A stretch of 64,000 nucleotides of DNA, from NCBI GenBank assembly GCA_036852015.1, contig JAANDG010000073.1, forward strand, positions 1-64,000, written 5' to 3'. A model generated the notes under the pieces. It was given only the letters and a program-made list of their open reading frames with translations. It made no database searches and had not been told where the DNA came from. This DNA is from Pelodera strongyloides. Lineage: Eukaryota; Nematoda; Chromadorea; Rhabditida; Rhabditidae. Both the position numbers and the translations under genes were made by a program. Shown here in pieces: positions 1 to 12,700 of the stretch (position 1 is its first letter; the number at the start of each line of letters is the position of its first letter).

Positions 1-1033
1 TTTGGATCTCCACTCAACCACCCATACGGCTGGCAGAAAGAAGGTAGAGATTCAGAATATAAAAGTCAATCGGGGTTGACTTTTATCTTTAACTATTTTT
101 TGAACTTTTGTTCTAGTCACTCGTTTATTTTTTTTACAATTTAGAATTACTGCATAGGTTGGTTTCGTTGTCTGTGCGGATCTTGGAAGTTATCAGTACT
201 TTTGTCACATATTTAGTGATGTTGGCGTCCGTGATCGTGTTGGTGGGCAAGAAATCGTGAAGCACATGGCGCTGACCTATCAATCAAGCGCAAAAATCGT
301 TCAAGGGTTCGTTCCTTATGTTTTGTTCAGTTCTTTGTCCTCACTCACAGATAAATTTTCCGTAAAGTGTAATTTTCTGCGGGAAAGTTTGTCCGGTTAG
401 AGCTTCATTGCTGATGCTCCCCTTTGCTTGACATTTTGCGATTCAAACTCAATCCCATGCCGAAAGCGGTTATTAAATTAATATTCTTTATATCATAATG
501 TGAATTCAGCCATTCAGCGGTTGGTTGTTCGTGAAGTGGATTCCTTTCCCGTGATGCCGCCCAAGATGATCTGTGAAGAACAATGCAGGCGTACTCAGGT
601 TCCCTAATTTACGAATGCGAAGGCTTACCCTTTATTCAATTTTTAGCCAAATATTTTCTGACTACTTTAACGTACAAACGTACTATAGCTATTTGAGTAT
701 CATATACAACTTATGTACAATGATTTAATTATTATTATTATCTTCTTCGTTATTTTGCAGATCTCAAAAGTCTTCAAGAAATTGCACATGGAAGGCTTCA
801 GCGTCCTCCATTTTGTTTTGGAGCAGGTTAGTTCTTTTGCGTTTGTAAGTTTTTTGATGTTTATTCTCATGTTTGATCATTTTTATGAGGATCTGTATGT
901 ATTTATCAAGGTAATCCGACGTTTTGTCACTCACCTCCTCCACTATAAAATAAATATTATTGACTTGCAGAACCTGGACCAAAGTCGTGGAAACCTAAGA
1001 CTGGAAGCGACTTATTGCTGGAAGTTGCTTTAG
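1..1033 (+). CDS. 3' part of an unrecognised protein-coding gene (runs off the left edge)
   Basis: I do not recognise this protein. Four exons chain in phase: 1-43 (FGSPLNHPYGWQKE, phase 1), 510-598 (starts AIQRLVVREVDSFPVMPPKM, ends EEQCRRTQ), 761-826 (ISKVFKKLHMEGFSVL...) and 971-1033 (NLDQSRGNLRLEATYCWKLL, then stop). Borders are GT/AG, with acceptors GAATTCAG, ATTTTGCAG and GACTTGCAG. The encoded segment is basic and alpha-helical in character, with two cysteines in the second exon; no signal peptide or membrane segment is visible. The third and fourth exons are also open in a second frame (LKSLQEIAHG... then ...SWKPKTGSD...), which would read on through exon-like blocks 1203-1266 and 1445-1620, the last rich in Asp/Glu/Ser (DGETDSEDSESEAV). 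So the true 3' end may lie near 1,620. The 5' part is outside the window. Confidence 0.4.
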
Positions 1034-1751
1034 TGAAGGTGAAGGTTATTGTTGCTGGAAGCGACCAACACACTGATTGTGGAAAACCACGAGGTATGTC
1101 CTTTTATTGCGGAAGTTTTTCTGTTTGTCATTTACAATCCTTACATACCATCATAATCATAAATCAAATTAAATTCACTAGTGCAGTGTTTGCTCATTGC
1201 AGGTTATCACATGAGGAACGATGAAGACGGACCCATGAATCGTATTGCAGCGAGGCAATTTATCAGGTATTTTTATTTTACATACATTTTCCTTTGTGGA
1301 TTATTTTTGCACTTACTCGTTCATATTTGGTTGGATCTTGTCTATTATCCAGTCATACCTTATGTAGCTTAGCACGAAATTTGATAACTTTTTTTGTGAT
1401 TCGTATGGCCTTACAGTATCAGCAAGTATTTTTTTCCTTCCAGGTCGTTCTTGGCTACATCTCAGTCGAACTGGTCTGCCCCAATCGGATGGCGAAACGG
1501 ATTCTGAAGATTCTGAAAGCGAAGCCGTTATTTCGGAGCATACCGGGTCTACAAATGGAAATAGTGGGTATTGTGGTCAATCCAACACAATGATACTTCT
1601 CAAATCCAGAATGATCCTCTTGTTGTTGTCTAAGTGAATTTTACTATCCGGTTTCCTTAGATTTTATCCTTCGCTCGTTGCATAACTGCTAATATTTATT
1701 TTCTTCGTGTAGTGTATTCGATCAATATGTCCCTATATCGATAGACATCCT
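1034..1751 (+). other. Possible further exons or 3' UTR of the left-edge gene
   Basis: Exon-like blocks lie at about 973-1091 (strong donor GAGGTATGTC), 1203-1266 (GYHMRNDEDGPMNRIAARQF, acceptor CATTGCAG) and 1445-1620 (acceptor CCTTCCAG). The first two join in phase. The third joins with a one-base mismatch if the acidic frame is used; if the phase is kept it ends soon after as ...SNWSAPIGWRNGF and a stop. I cannot decide between a longer isoform, a second gene, or decayed exons. Confidence 0.25.
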
Positions 1752-1938
1752 GAGGCCGTATTCACCACTCCGTTTACCCCTGGAGAAAACTGTCTCTCGG
1801 AGAAAATTTACCTAGGAAGCGAGATTATGTCACAAAATTTGCATTCACCACTCACTCTCCTTCCCGAAAAATGCGTTCAGTTCCAAAAGTTTTGTCTCTA
1901 GAGAAATGTTTACCCTTGAGTGGTGAATACGGCCTCTG
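1750..1938. mobile_element. Short inverted-repeat element, GAGGCCGTATTC family
   Basis: Left end GAGGCCGTATTCACCACTCC is mirrored at the right end by a gagtggtgaatacggcctc-type sequence. The interior is also partly self-complementary (CTGTCTCTCGGAGAAAATTT against CTCTAGAGAAATGTTTACCC). It is about 185 bp long, with no coding capacity. A second copy lies at 40,386-40,524. Confidence 0.75.
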
Positions 1939-2447
1939 TATGATGCGTGTTTTCCTAAATTTACACTGTCATCACTTACTGGCACCTTGTTGATTAACTC
2001 ACTCTACTTAACTATGACAGAAACGGAAAAAATCGTGTAAATTGGTATTAAATATAATTATGTTGCTGTTTGCGGATTAATATAGGCCATTATGTTAGTT
2101 ACGTAGTTTGTTCATTTGCTCATGCGTGTTGCCTTTTATAGCGGTTTCTTTTCGATATTGGATTTAGCTTAATTCAGTTGAAATACTGCATTGTGAATTG
2201 TTTGTGTGCCATTTATTGCCTATGTTTCCGTTTCTTGTTATTTGTAGTAGATTGTTAATGAAATAAATTGTTTCCTTTAATTATGTGTGCAATTGCTAAT
2301 CTCGTTTGTTTTGTTATTTTTCTTTTATTTACTAATAATAATGCGTGGGTGGGTGCGGTCCCTAATAAATAAATAGGTTATTCTAAAAAACACTTTCGCT
2401 ACCGTAGCCATTACAGTAGTTGCTACATAAATTCCGAAACGTCCCGA

Positions 2448-2519
2448 GCTCCGTTCCGAGTGAACGTACGCGGTACGCACTCCGGCACGCGTACCCCGTA
2501 CGTTCACTCGGAACGGAGC
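2448..2519. repeat. GC-rich near-perfect 31-bp palindrome
   Basis: Arms 2448-2478 and 2489-2519 are reverse complements with one mismatch, separated by a 10-nt loop. The left arm begins GCTCCGTTCCGAGTGAACGT. It stands out as GC-rich in an AT-rich background. A second GC-rich patch at about 2950-3060 (ACCGCGCGAACGCGCG and CACCGCGCGGTAAAACG) follows a similar TACCGTAGTTGCTACA sequence, so both may be parts of one element. Confidence 0.7.
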
Positions 2520-3259
2520 CCCGTGCGCTTCTCTACCAGAGATTTTGTCTATAATCCAGTGACCAGTGAGTCCCAGTTTCCTGATGTATTAGTGAATTTC
2601 AACGTGAGACTAATTTCCTTTGTTTTATGGGTTTAATAATTACTGGTACGTATTCTTTGTTTCCTTCTGTTATTAGTAATTTATCGAAAAAGTTACCTTT
2701 ATTTTAGTCTTTGGTCGAAGTGTACATTTTCTTACTTTCTTCTAAGGGATTTCTTTTAGCGTTTTACGTGTTAGAGCGTAATTGATGGATTATTTTACTT
2801 TATACTTTAGCCAGATGTATTTGTAATATTTATCATCACATTATTAATATTACAGTGCTTTGTATTGCTTATAAGTATTGAATAAAAAAAATTTGTATCA
2901 ATTTCCCTCTTTTGTGTATACTATTTTTCATGTTGTTACCGTAGTTGCTACACTATGTGTGGGCTAACCGCGCGAACGCGCGCACGCCTTGTCCCCGGTG
3001 CACACCTGCGACACTGCACCGCGCGGTAAAACGTGCGCGCGTTCGGGCGCTCAGCGACCAGAGGATGCAAATTTCTTCTCATTCTGTCCTCATTTATGTT
3101 ATATTTTCTTGTTTTTTTTATGAATACTTTACTAAAAGCAAGCCGCACGCCGTAATAAAGTGCACATTAACAACGACCACGTCAAAGAAAATACAAACGT
3201 ATATAACAAGTGGGAAACCTTTAACTGGCCGTGCGTTTTTCGTATAGGAATTACACCGT

Positions 3260-4280
3260 CAGTGTTATATATATATATAAATACTTTATTGCGTTAAAAA
3301 AGGAAACAACAAAGCGGGTCGAGAAAAAAGAAACAAAGAAAAGGAGAATAACAACAAAAACAGCAAAACAACAACTCAACAATAAACATAACACGAATAC
3401 ACAACAACAACAAAAACGAACAGAAATTACGATGAACGAATGTTTCTAATAGACCTCTCATACAAATCTACCAGGTTCATTTTACCTATCCGTTCTTTAA
3501 AGGCATCAACAGTGATCAATTTTACCAATTCGTCAGGCAACAAGTTCCACATACGAGTAACCCTAGGCTTAAAAAAGTATAAGGACTGATTAGACCGAAT
3601 AGACTCTTGAAGAAGCGCAAAGGAGTTACCATTTCTGCGTGACCTGCCATTCATTGTGAACATACCGTATAACATTGGATGTGAATGAAAACCTCGAACA
3701 ATTTTAAAACACTCAACGAGATCAATCATAATACGGCGGTGTTGAAGAGAAGTGAGACCAAAAATTTCAAGGCGTTCGGAATAGCGTAAATCAGTGTACA
3801 TATCATAATCTACCTTTCTCAAAGCACGTTTAGTAAAACGACGTTGAACCTTTTCTAATAGATCAATTTCAGCCTTGATATAAGGAGACCAAACAATGGT
3901 AGCATACTCTAACAAAGGCCTACAAAACGAAATATACGATTTACGGTAAACATCAATATTGGCTGGACAAAAGTACGCAAGACACGATTACAAACTTGAG
4001 ATGCATTTGAGACTATACGTTTAATATGGAGTTTAAAGCTGAGATCGGGAGAAAAAAGGACTCCGAGATCACGTACACAATCAGAAACTTTTGGGATGGG
4101 CACATTGTTTAAACGGAGAGGAAAGTCCATAGAACTACCGGTAGCTAGTCGCTGACATTTGGATTCAGAAATAGTCATCTTCCATTTCGTTGCCAGTGTT
4201 CTTGGGTTTGGTTGCAGTACACTTGTATGTACAGTGGTGATTCCAGATTGCCGTTTATCAAGTGCCAAGGCGGGTCCCAA
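3260..4280 (-). mobile_element. 5'-truncated, frameshifted non-LTR (LINE) retrotransposon remnant
   Basis: On the minus strand, two overlapping reading frames encode the C-terminal part of a reverse transcriptase of the jockey/CR1 type. Frame one (about 4280-3960) has WKMTISESKCQRLATGSS and VRDLGVLFSPDLSFKLHI; frame two (about 3960-3427) has RPLLEYATIVWSPYIK, VQRRFTKRAL and WNLLPDELV. These follow the family order 'KC...DLGV...LEYA.xVWsP...vQrrFtk'. The frames meet near 3,955-3,960, where one base has been lost or gained. The catalytic core (YADD region) and the endonuclease are missing. Downstream on the minus strand, an AATAAAG and a (TA)n run at about 3,265-3,285 may mark the 3' tail. The element is dead. 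It sits between genes. Confidence 0.88.
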
Positions 4281-4507
4281 ACATCAAGACGATCCGTTTG
4301 CATCTGGTCAGTGTTAATTTGTAAATATGTAATCGTTTAATCACTTTTTCGGAGTAAATTGTTCTAGTCGCACTGAGGCGCTCTGTGTTGTGCTGTTTTT
4401 TTGGTACTATTGTACTTTACGTGCCGCAGTGGGGTCAAAAAAAATTTTTCCTTAAAAACTTCCTATAATATGTAATTGGCCATGCTGATTCCGAAAAAGT
4501 AGGTCGC

Positions 4508-5247
4508 TTAGCACCTAAGGGCTTCTTTAGGCCGTTAGCGCCTCTAAGATATTTTTTTTGCAAATTTTTTTTCGGCTAAAAGTTCCTATTATATGTAATT
4601 GGCACTTCTCGTTCCGAAAAAGTAGGCTATTTGACACCCAAGACCGTCTAGAGGCTGCTGGAAGCTCATGTGGACTCCATCCGCTCTCAACTGAACTGAC
4701 ACTCGGTTTACGGTGGACTGTTTCTGTACCCAGCTGGCGTCCTTTTATTGTATTTTTCGTATGCTAATTACTTGCTATCGAAACAGAAATTCACAAAGTT
4801 GTTTACATACGTATGCTAGGTTATTCCTTTCGCTAACATTAAGAGCCCGGCGAGCCACCGCCGGAATTGCAATATTACATAGATTTTAAGAGGTCATGGC
4901 TGAACCACCTTCCGATTAGAATATTATTAGGCATGAGAAGCTCGACGGCGGTACGCGAAACTTAGCAGAAACGTATCATACATAGAGAGAATTTCGCAAA
5001 CCACCTCCGACTCACCGGCGAGGTTTATGGCCTAGCTCAAAGTTCAGTTTAGGCAACCAGAAAATTGGGCAAATTCATACTGCTGTTAACTTCTTAACTG
5101 ATTTAGTGTAAATGGCCTCTAGGGGGTCCTGGGTATCAAACAGCCTACTTGTTCGGAACTAGAAGTGCCAATTACATATAAGGGAACTTTTCAGCAAAAA
5201 TGTTTTTAGAGGCGCTAACGGCCTAAAGAAGCCCTTAGGCGCTAAAT
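4508..5247. mobile_element. 0.74-kb inverted-repeat (foldback) element
   Basis: The left arm (about 4508-4672) and right arm (about 5110-5247) are imperfect reverse complements: for example CCTAAGGGCTTCTTTAGGCC on the left and GGCCTAAAGAAGCCCTTAGG on the right, and CCGAAAAAGTAGGCTATTTG against CAAACAGCCTACTTGTTCGG. The left arm also has an internal direct repeat (TATATGTAATTGGC twice). No protein is encoded. Confidence 0.75.
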
Positions 5248-5336
5248 GTTTGTTGAGCAAGACATTACTTTTTCTTTATTTGCCTTTCTTTCTTGGCTCT
5301 TCGCTCTTCATTATTTGTGCTTTCCAAATTGTAACC

Positions 5337-5603
5337 TTAGGGCGCGTTCGGGATTTATTTTCTGAAAGGAAACTATGCAAATTCATCGTTCAGGATGGAC
5401 ATTTTGGAAACGTTCTAATACTTGGCGAAAACCAAAAATACAGTATGAATTAGCATGGAAAAGGACAAATCAGCATGGTTTGCATGCTAATTCATACTGT
5501 GTTTTTTTTTTGTTTTCTCCAAGCATTGGAACGTTTCCAAAAAGTCCATCCGTCCATCCCGAACGATGAATTTGCATAAAATCAATCCCGAACGCGCCCT
5601 TAA
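5337..5603. mobile_element. Foldback MITE, TAGGGCGC family
   Basis: The ends are TAGGGCGCGTTCGGGATT and AATCCCGAACGCGCCCTTAA-like. Inside, CATGCAAACC and repeated GGATGGACATTTTGGAAACG mirror one another, so most of the 265 bp can form one hairpin. It shares the GGGCGCnTTCG terminal motif with 15,105-15,345 and 27,489-27,692. Confidence 0.75.
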
Positions 5604-6738
5604 CTGAATAGAAATTTTCTTTCCGACTACCACATTTCTTAAATCTTTGACACTTACTTGGGAGTACCATTTTTTGTTTTTAAATTGTTTTCCTTATTTG
5701 TCAATATGTTTGCTTCTACTTATTTGACTCAATCTCTCAGGTCCACTGGCTGCTTTATCGCTTTCGGCTTACTGCGTGCGTTATGTTTAGTCTTTTCTTC
5801 CGTCTGACGTAATAACAAAGTTCCCTTGCGTAAGGTTTACAATCTCTTGTCGCGACCGCCTTTTTATTGTCGTTTTCTTGGTCAACTCTTAAATATTTAC
5901 TCTTCTAATAGAACATATAATCGTATTTTCTGCACACCCTGCCTTCATTGAAAATTTTATTCTGCATGTGCAAGTCTGCAAGAACAAAGCTATCTTTACC
6001 GGTAATTTATCTCCAGTTTGCATTGTTTGCAAATTCGAAGTATTCAATTTATCCTCTTTAGTTAGTCCATTTCGAGATAGACTTTGAGCCCTCCGCATCT
6101 CTCTTGTCTCTTGTTCGGGAAGCGCGATTCACTCCCAGTTTTGACCAACGAAATCACATAATTCATTCCCGTATTACGTCGTGTTTAAATACAAAAACGC
6201 ACAACCTTCTGCAAAAGCGCGTGTTTGTTATAAATGTGCGAATTTTGTGATTTGTGCTCTGTGCGATTCGACTCTCTTTTGAGAACAGAAACTAGAAGCG
6301 CAGTGTGGATGCATTGAGGTTGTAGTTTGTTTTGCACGCTCTGTTCTCAACATTCTCTCGGATCTACTTTGTGCTCAACCACTTTCATCTCTTACGCACT
6401 CTCTTCACTCTCTCACTTTTTCGTCCTATCTCGACTAATGGTTTCTTGTAGTATAATCTTCCTCTATTTTCTATCCTTGTGTGGGACAGACTATTTGAAG
6501 GCGGGTTCTGATTATTGAATTCTTCATTCCTGGATTTCGGTCTTCATATGTAGCTTATTTAAAGTTTAGATAGCTACTAGTCCGGTCCAGAAATTTCATT
6601 CCTCAATATCGTCAAGTCACACTTTCAATCTTGCACCTAAATTACGCAATTCAATTACACTCACACTCACATACATCGCACGATTTTTCGAACAGACATG
6701 TATCCGATGTTTCAGCTATCAATTAGCTCATTGTCTAG
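5604..6738. other. Intergenic, no gene seen
   Basis: AT-rich DNA upstream of the F-box gene. Open frames here are short and lack codon structure or consistent splice borders. It may hold the F-box promoter, but I see no recognisable element beyond loose TATA-like runs. Confidence 0.4.
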
Positions 6739-9700
6739 ATGCCTAGTGTTAGTCTTGCAAAAGAAACTAACTTATCTAATGACAGTTCGTCTTTGGCACG
6801 CTCCTTTATTGAGATTGTTAGTAGTTGTTCAGATGCAGATATTGAATCCCAATTAAAAATATCTATCTCACCGTATATCTATCCTTGCGTATATGTGTTT
6901 ACTGTCCCTTTTAATTGTTCTCCGATGTTTAGTGTATGCGCACGTGCACGACGCTTCGTGCCATGTATGTGGACACCCCGGACGGTCCCCGGGCTGTTGT
7001 TATGCCGTCGACATCTACTGATGCTTCATCTTCAACTTCAGAAAATTGCACAACAGAGGTTTCGTCTTTGTCCTTTCCCCCAGAATGGCCGGCCCCAGTG
7101 AAGCGCAAGAGGAGTAAGCATTGTTTATTGTTACAAGAACATTCACCATTTTAAGATAGGACAATGAATGTGGTGGTTGCAGTTGACGATAGCTTATGAA
7201 AGGTTGGGCGTGCAGCGTTCTCTCCGTTCTCTACAGTATGTATTGGTTTTTATTCCGTCCCTTCATTATCCAATTACTATTCAGAAGTGGGTACGGTATG
7301 TTGTGCAGTGGAGTGTACTGTACCGTGTCTCCGAGAAGCGGCATGTTGTGGGCCTCCTGTACGCAGAGGACCTTCGGATTCGTTGATGGTAAACGAGGAG
7401 CAATCCCTGGCTGACCAGGGTCGACTTCCAACTTGTTCAGAATCAGTGGACGATGTTGCAGCCAATTTTGCGAAACATGGGGAGCAGGTTGGTTATTACT
7501 TTTATACTTTTTACTTTTTTTATATTGGTGCTAATGTTGGCATGTTATTCTGTCCATAGGCTGTATTCTATTGCGTTAATTAAGTTTTCACTATACTGCG
7601 TTACGTATCACGAATCACGCGCTTGCGGCGGATGTGGTAGCTGGTAACAAGCATTGCGCAATGCAAATCATGTGCGAGGTTTTGAGGAAGTGATTATTAA
7701 TGATTACTGATAAGAATTTGGAAGTTAATTAGTTGTTGCGGCGCGTATTTTGTGTCCTTACTCGTGACAATGGTTTGAGAGTGCTCGGTGCACGGGTGCC
7801 CGATGGTACTGATAAGTGATAAGCATAGTCTCTGTGGGTCTGTGATTGCTTATTTGATTGAGGAGTTTACTAGATCTGTGATTTATTAAGTTTCTTAAGG
7901 CCGAGCATATTCATGTTCGTGTATGGTGTGGTGTTTGTGTATACCGTAAATATGTTATAAGATGATATAGCGACATAGTGTTAGCTCTTTTGTTGTGAAG
8001 GGAATAATGTCCAGCAAACGACTGTATTCTGTTAATCTCTTGTTTTTGTAATTGTATAATACAACATCCAACCATTATGGAAAGTTATTCGCGCCATCTT
8101 TTCACGTAAATAGTAATAAGGACTTGAAAACACTGAATTATAATGCTAATAATGAGTGGTAATAAAGGTATGCACTTCTTAGGACATGTCCATAGTATCG
8201 TATTTGTGAGTGGTATGTGGTAGACAGGTAAGAATAGTAGTGAAACTTATTCACCATCATATTCTTTCAGGAGAAAGATGCTGGTGATGAAGAGTATGTT
8301 GATGTCTACTACCGTCTTCCCCTTGAATTGTGGACGTACGTATTTGACCATCTCGATTTTGCCTCGGTCAATTCCTGTATTGAAGCCGATGGTCGGTTTA
8401 TATACGCGGCGAATCGAAGAAAGGGACTATTTAGGATTGTTGAGACAGCATCGCATAAGAATCAGGTGGGATTATGTGTTTTTTTTTTGTAAATATTATT
8501 ATTATTATTTGTATTTTTATTATTTATGTGTATACTATATTGTTTCTTTGGTTTCTTCTTATGCTTGTAGTTTTGAACTTTGAAGTTAGTTTTTTTATGT
8601 TAACTATTCAGAAGAGTGGATTATTTATTATTCAGAAACCTTTTTAGGTTGAATTGAGTATTGAGCACTGTATTTATTATTCTTTGTTTAATTTTTAGAT
8701 TTCCGTAACTGAGTTGTCTGTTGTAAACCACAATGGAGTTGCTGAAAGTGCGGTTGTTACGTCAAATGCAATCTTCACACAACAGTGAGTAAAACGTTTT
8801 ATGTTTACTAAGATACCATTTAAGTTTTGATGGTATTGCGCTTTTATGGTATGGTAAAATGAAAGCTGAAATTGATTTCCCGTTGTCGTTGTCGATATAG
8901 TTTTGTTATTTTAGTAATGTGTTAAGTGTGACATGTGATGATTATGTATACAAGACTTTACATAGATGTAATGTGTGTAATATGTTAACTTCTGTACTTT
9001 GTGTGTATCATGTCTTCGATACTTGATTGAATAGAGCTAAAGTGCATATTTATTATCTATTTTAACTTTTAGTATTCCGTCCGTATTTTCCCGGTTACAT
9101 CTTCTCTGCTCGCGATCAACTTATGTATGTTCGTTGCGATTGACTTGGGTAAGTTCATTTTGTGTTTCGTAATTTTTTTTGGTGCCGTTGGCGCTTTGAC
9201 TTGATATGAATCAGCTCTCGTTCTATTTTAGAAGCCATTTAGCAATTAGTACATATTGTGAGCAACATTAGAATCATTAGAACGTTGAAGGAGTATGAGT
9301 ATCTTTTTTAACTAGTCGCTCGTCTTTGTATACGGCATTTTTTTTACATTTATATAACAGTTTTGTACCTATTTTAAATTATGTTTGTGGCAGTGTAGCG
9401 TTAAATTTTTCCAATCTGACGTGTGTTTGGCGATTTTGGGGTAGTATCATTTGTTGCAGTGAACTTCAAATTATGTTAATTATATAAGTATTAAAATTAC
9501 AGACATGCGGTTCGCTTTTTGATCGCAACACCTACAAGTCTCTGGTGCGGCCATTTAAACAACTTCGGGAGTTCGAGTTCAAAGTAAGATTTTTTTTGTT
9601 TTTGTTTGGGACTGGTCACTGATCTATTTGTTGCTGTCATGTCCTGAGTCCTGCTAATTGGTAGTTAATAGAATCTTTGATGTGCACAGTTTATACTGCA

Positions 9701-12700
9701 GTGCCTGTGTTATATATAAAAAATATAATAGTAGATTGGTGAAATTAAATGGCCCTGTACTGTTATTGTTTGACCGGAAGTTATAAAAGTTTACCGAAAC
9801 ATAACGAAAAATAATGTTAAAATGTATTAAAAACAATGAAAGTGTTTATCAGAATGGACGGTAGGATTTTTAGGGCATTACTATTGTTCTTTTTTGTTTG
9901 AAAGCGGAACATTTTAGTATGCGGCGTATCTTATTTCAAGTTTCAAACGTCAAACCCATTATTCATTTTTATAGATTGATGAGTTAGCCACCGATAACGA
10001 GGTTACTCAAATCCTGAATGAGTGGGAGCAGCTTGTGGGTGAGCTTTTTTTTGCGTTGCATATTTTTTTGAAGGACTTTCGTAACCCGCCTAGAGATTAC
10101 AATATGAATGATTTTATGTAACTTGTACTGGTGTTTATGCTCTTTACGTATGTGTGTACTGTAGTTTGTAGTATACGTTGTTTATGCGTAGTATACGTTA
10201 TTAATGTTTCCTTGATTATTTATGCGAGCAAGTGTGAAAAGAAGCTAGTTGTTTGAGTTCTCGCATGGGTGAGCGTTAGGGAGAGAGGGAGAGGGAGGGG
10301 ATAAAGAAGTGTTGTAGTTCAGTGGCTCTATTTCTTCATTTAGCCTTGCTGCGACCAACGAAGGTGGTATTCCAGGCGAGCCATCTGCGGATAAAATTCG
10401 GCAGTTCCGTGATGAAAATATTGTCGGTACGTGAGTTCTTGTAAGAATTTGTGTAAGTACATTCATTGTTTAGTTTAATCCTAGTATTTGATCTTTTCTC
10501 TGTTTTTTTTCATTTGTTAGTTTCATTTTGCATAGTTGTGTTTATTCCAGTATTTATTATTGTTCCATCACCATTTTTAATTTTTCGTTTATGATTGTGA
10601 TGATCATCGACTCATCGCAAAGCGTGCGGCTCGATTATGGGGGTGGTATGCCTCTGGCCAGTGGATATTCTGAAATAATCCATACGTTATGTGATACAAT
10701 ACCTCTGTATCTGTAGTGCTCAATAACATATAGATTCAAATTTTTATGATTATGGATGAAAACGGACAGTTGAAATTATTATGTGAGCCTGAAGGAAATC
10801 TGAACGCGACTTTATTTAGGAAATTGGCGTTGAAGTGCTCTCAGTAAGCGCGCGGAGCTTGAGCGTGGCTGCGGATGATCTCCAACAAATTGTAGCGAAG
10901 GGAGCCAAGGTTTTTTTAACTAATTATTTTTATCACCATTATTATAGTAAATCAAAAGTATTGCAATTTCATAGCGAAACCCATCCATTATATTATGATT
11001 TAGTGTTTTAGTTGAATATGTGCCTGCTTATGCGTACCTCAGTACGATATTGCACACACTACACTGCACCGTAATCTGTAATTTATATATTTATAATTCC
11101 TTTATTCTTTAGTTGATTCTGTGCCCACTTAACTTACTGAATGGTGCCGATGTATTGACGATGGTTCGGGAAATGATAAAGGTGAATTATTTGTTTTAAT
11201 ATGGCAGGATTTCTTGTTGGTGCTTCTCTTAATCATTGGCGTTAAAGCGAAATACCGACCGGTTTCTGAAACTCATCGTGATTAACTGAATTCTTACGTA
11301 TTTATGCTGATTTGCTCGAATTTTTAGTTAATTTATGTTCATTTGCATAGGCTACATAAGAATGCTGGTGTACTCGATGCGTTTCAAAAACCGGCCGGTA
11401 TTTCGCTTTAGCTTGCATACACATCATAACGAGAGACCTGTATTGTATGTCATCCTTTGGCTCTCTGCTTGATATTTCGAAATTTCAAATGGGTCTGTGT
11501 CTCTACCCGTAGTGATCGCGGATGGTATAAAGCTAGTATCGGTGATTGTATTATTGAACTATGCGGATATTACCGTACTTTACTTTTTTTTCTTTTGCAG
11601 ACATGGCACGAAGGCAAATCGGATGTTTTGAGCATTGTTTTAGATGAACGGAACTCCAAGAACGGATCTTTTGTGAGTTATTTAATAATAATAATATTTA
11701 TTATTATTATTTATTTATAGTATTTCATTAGTACGTAGCAACAAAGGTGTTTGCAATCCAGTTCAGATCTGGTAATTTCCGGTTAAATACAATGTGTTTC
11801 AGTACATAGTAAAAAAGAATGGCAAGATGAAGTATACAATGTAGTAGAAGTGGGCCAACGTGCTGCTGACAAGGAGCGCGCATCGTTAAAAGATCCTCCC
11901 TGGAAATGAGCCTATTATGGATGAATAAAGCATGACAAAGGGTATTTGAATATATGTTCCGAAATCTCTATGGACTTCTGGAATTCAGAATATGAGCCCC
12001 GAGTTATAGCGTTGTGGCAATTTTGTTGCAATTGGCGCCTTTTCTTGACAATTAAATCATCGGTATTGTGGTGTAGTGGATAGCTCTCCAGCTTGCGGTT
12101 ATTGCGACCAGGGTTCTATCCCCTTCAGCAACTTTTTTTTGCAGTTTCATTTTTTTTTTAACTTATTATATTTCTATAGGGAAAGTGTGTCCAACATGAT
12201 TATTTTCGTTCAAAATCATTCAAAAGGGGCCGTCTTCACTGTCTGCATCTTCGTGCAAAATAATCATCTTTCTTTTTTTTGCCCATTTTCCACCAATAGC
12301 CTTGTCAATCGCATACAAACATTTAGAAAAATAGGTGAATATGAAATTTACTTTAAACGAACAGTGAGAAACATCCACTAAATCATAGACACATATATGT
12401 TTAACTGAACAAAGTTGCTGGTGTCTCTAAAGTGAACATTGCTCATGGCACTATCACAATGGCTATCGGTTTGTCTCATCTATCTCTCTATCTCATGATG
12501 AATTCTGTTTCCCACATTTATCGAAGAGTTCCATTGCTGCTAGTGTTCGTATCAAATGTTGTTTCTCACTGTTCGGTTAAAGTAAATTTCATATTCACCT
12601 ATTTTTCTAAATGTTTGTATGCGATTGACAAGGCTATTGGTGGAAAATGGGCAAAAAAAAAGAAAGATGATTATTTTGCACGAAGATGCAGACAGTGAAG

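Noticed and set aside
12062..12130. Functional tRNA-Arg gene
   Set aside because: A and B boxes are present but acceptor and anticodon stems do not pair well, and the copy is mirrored inside a mobile element.
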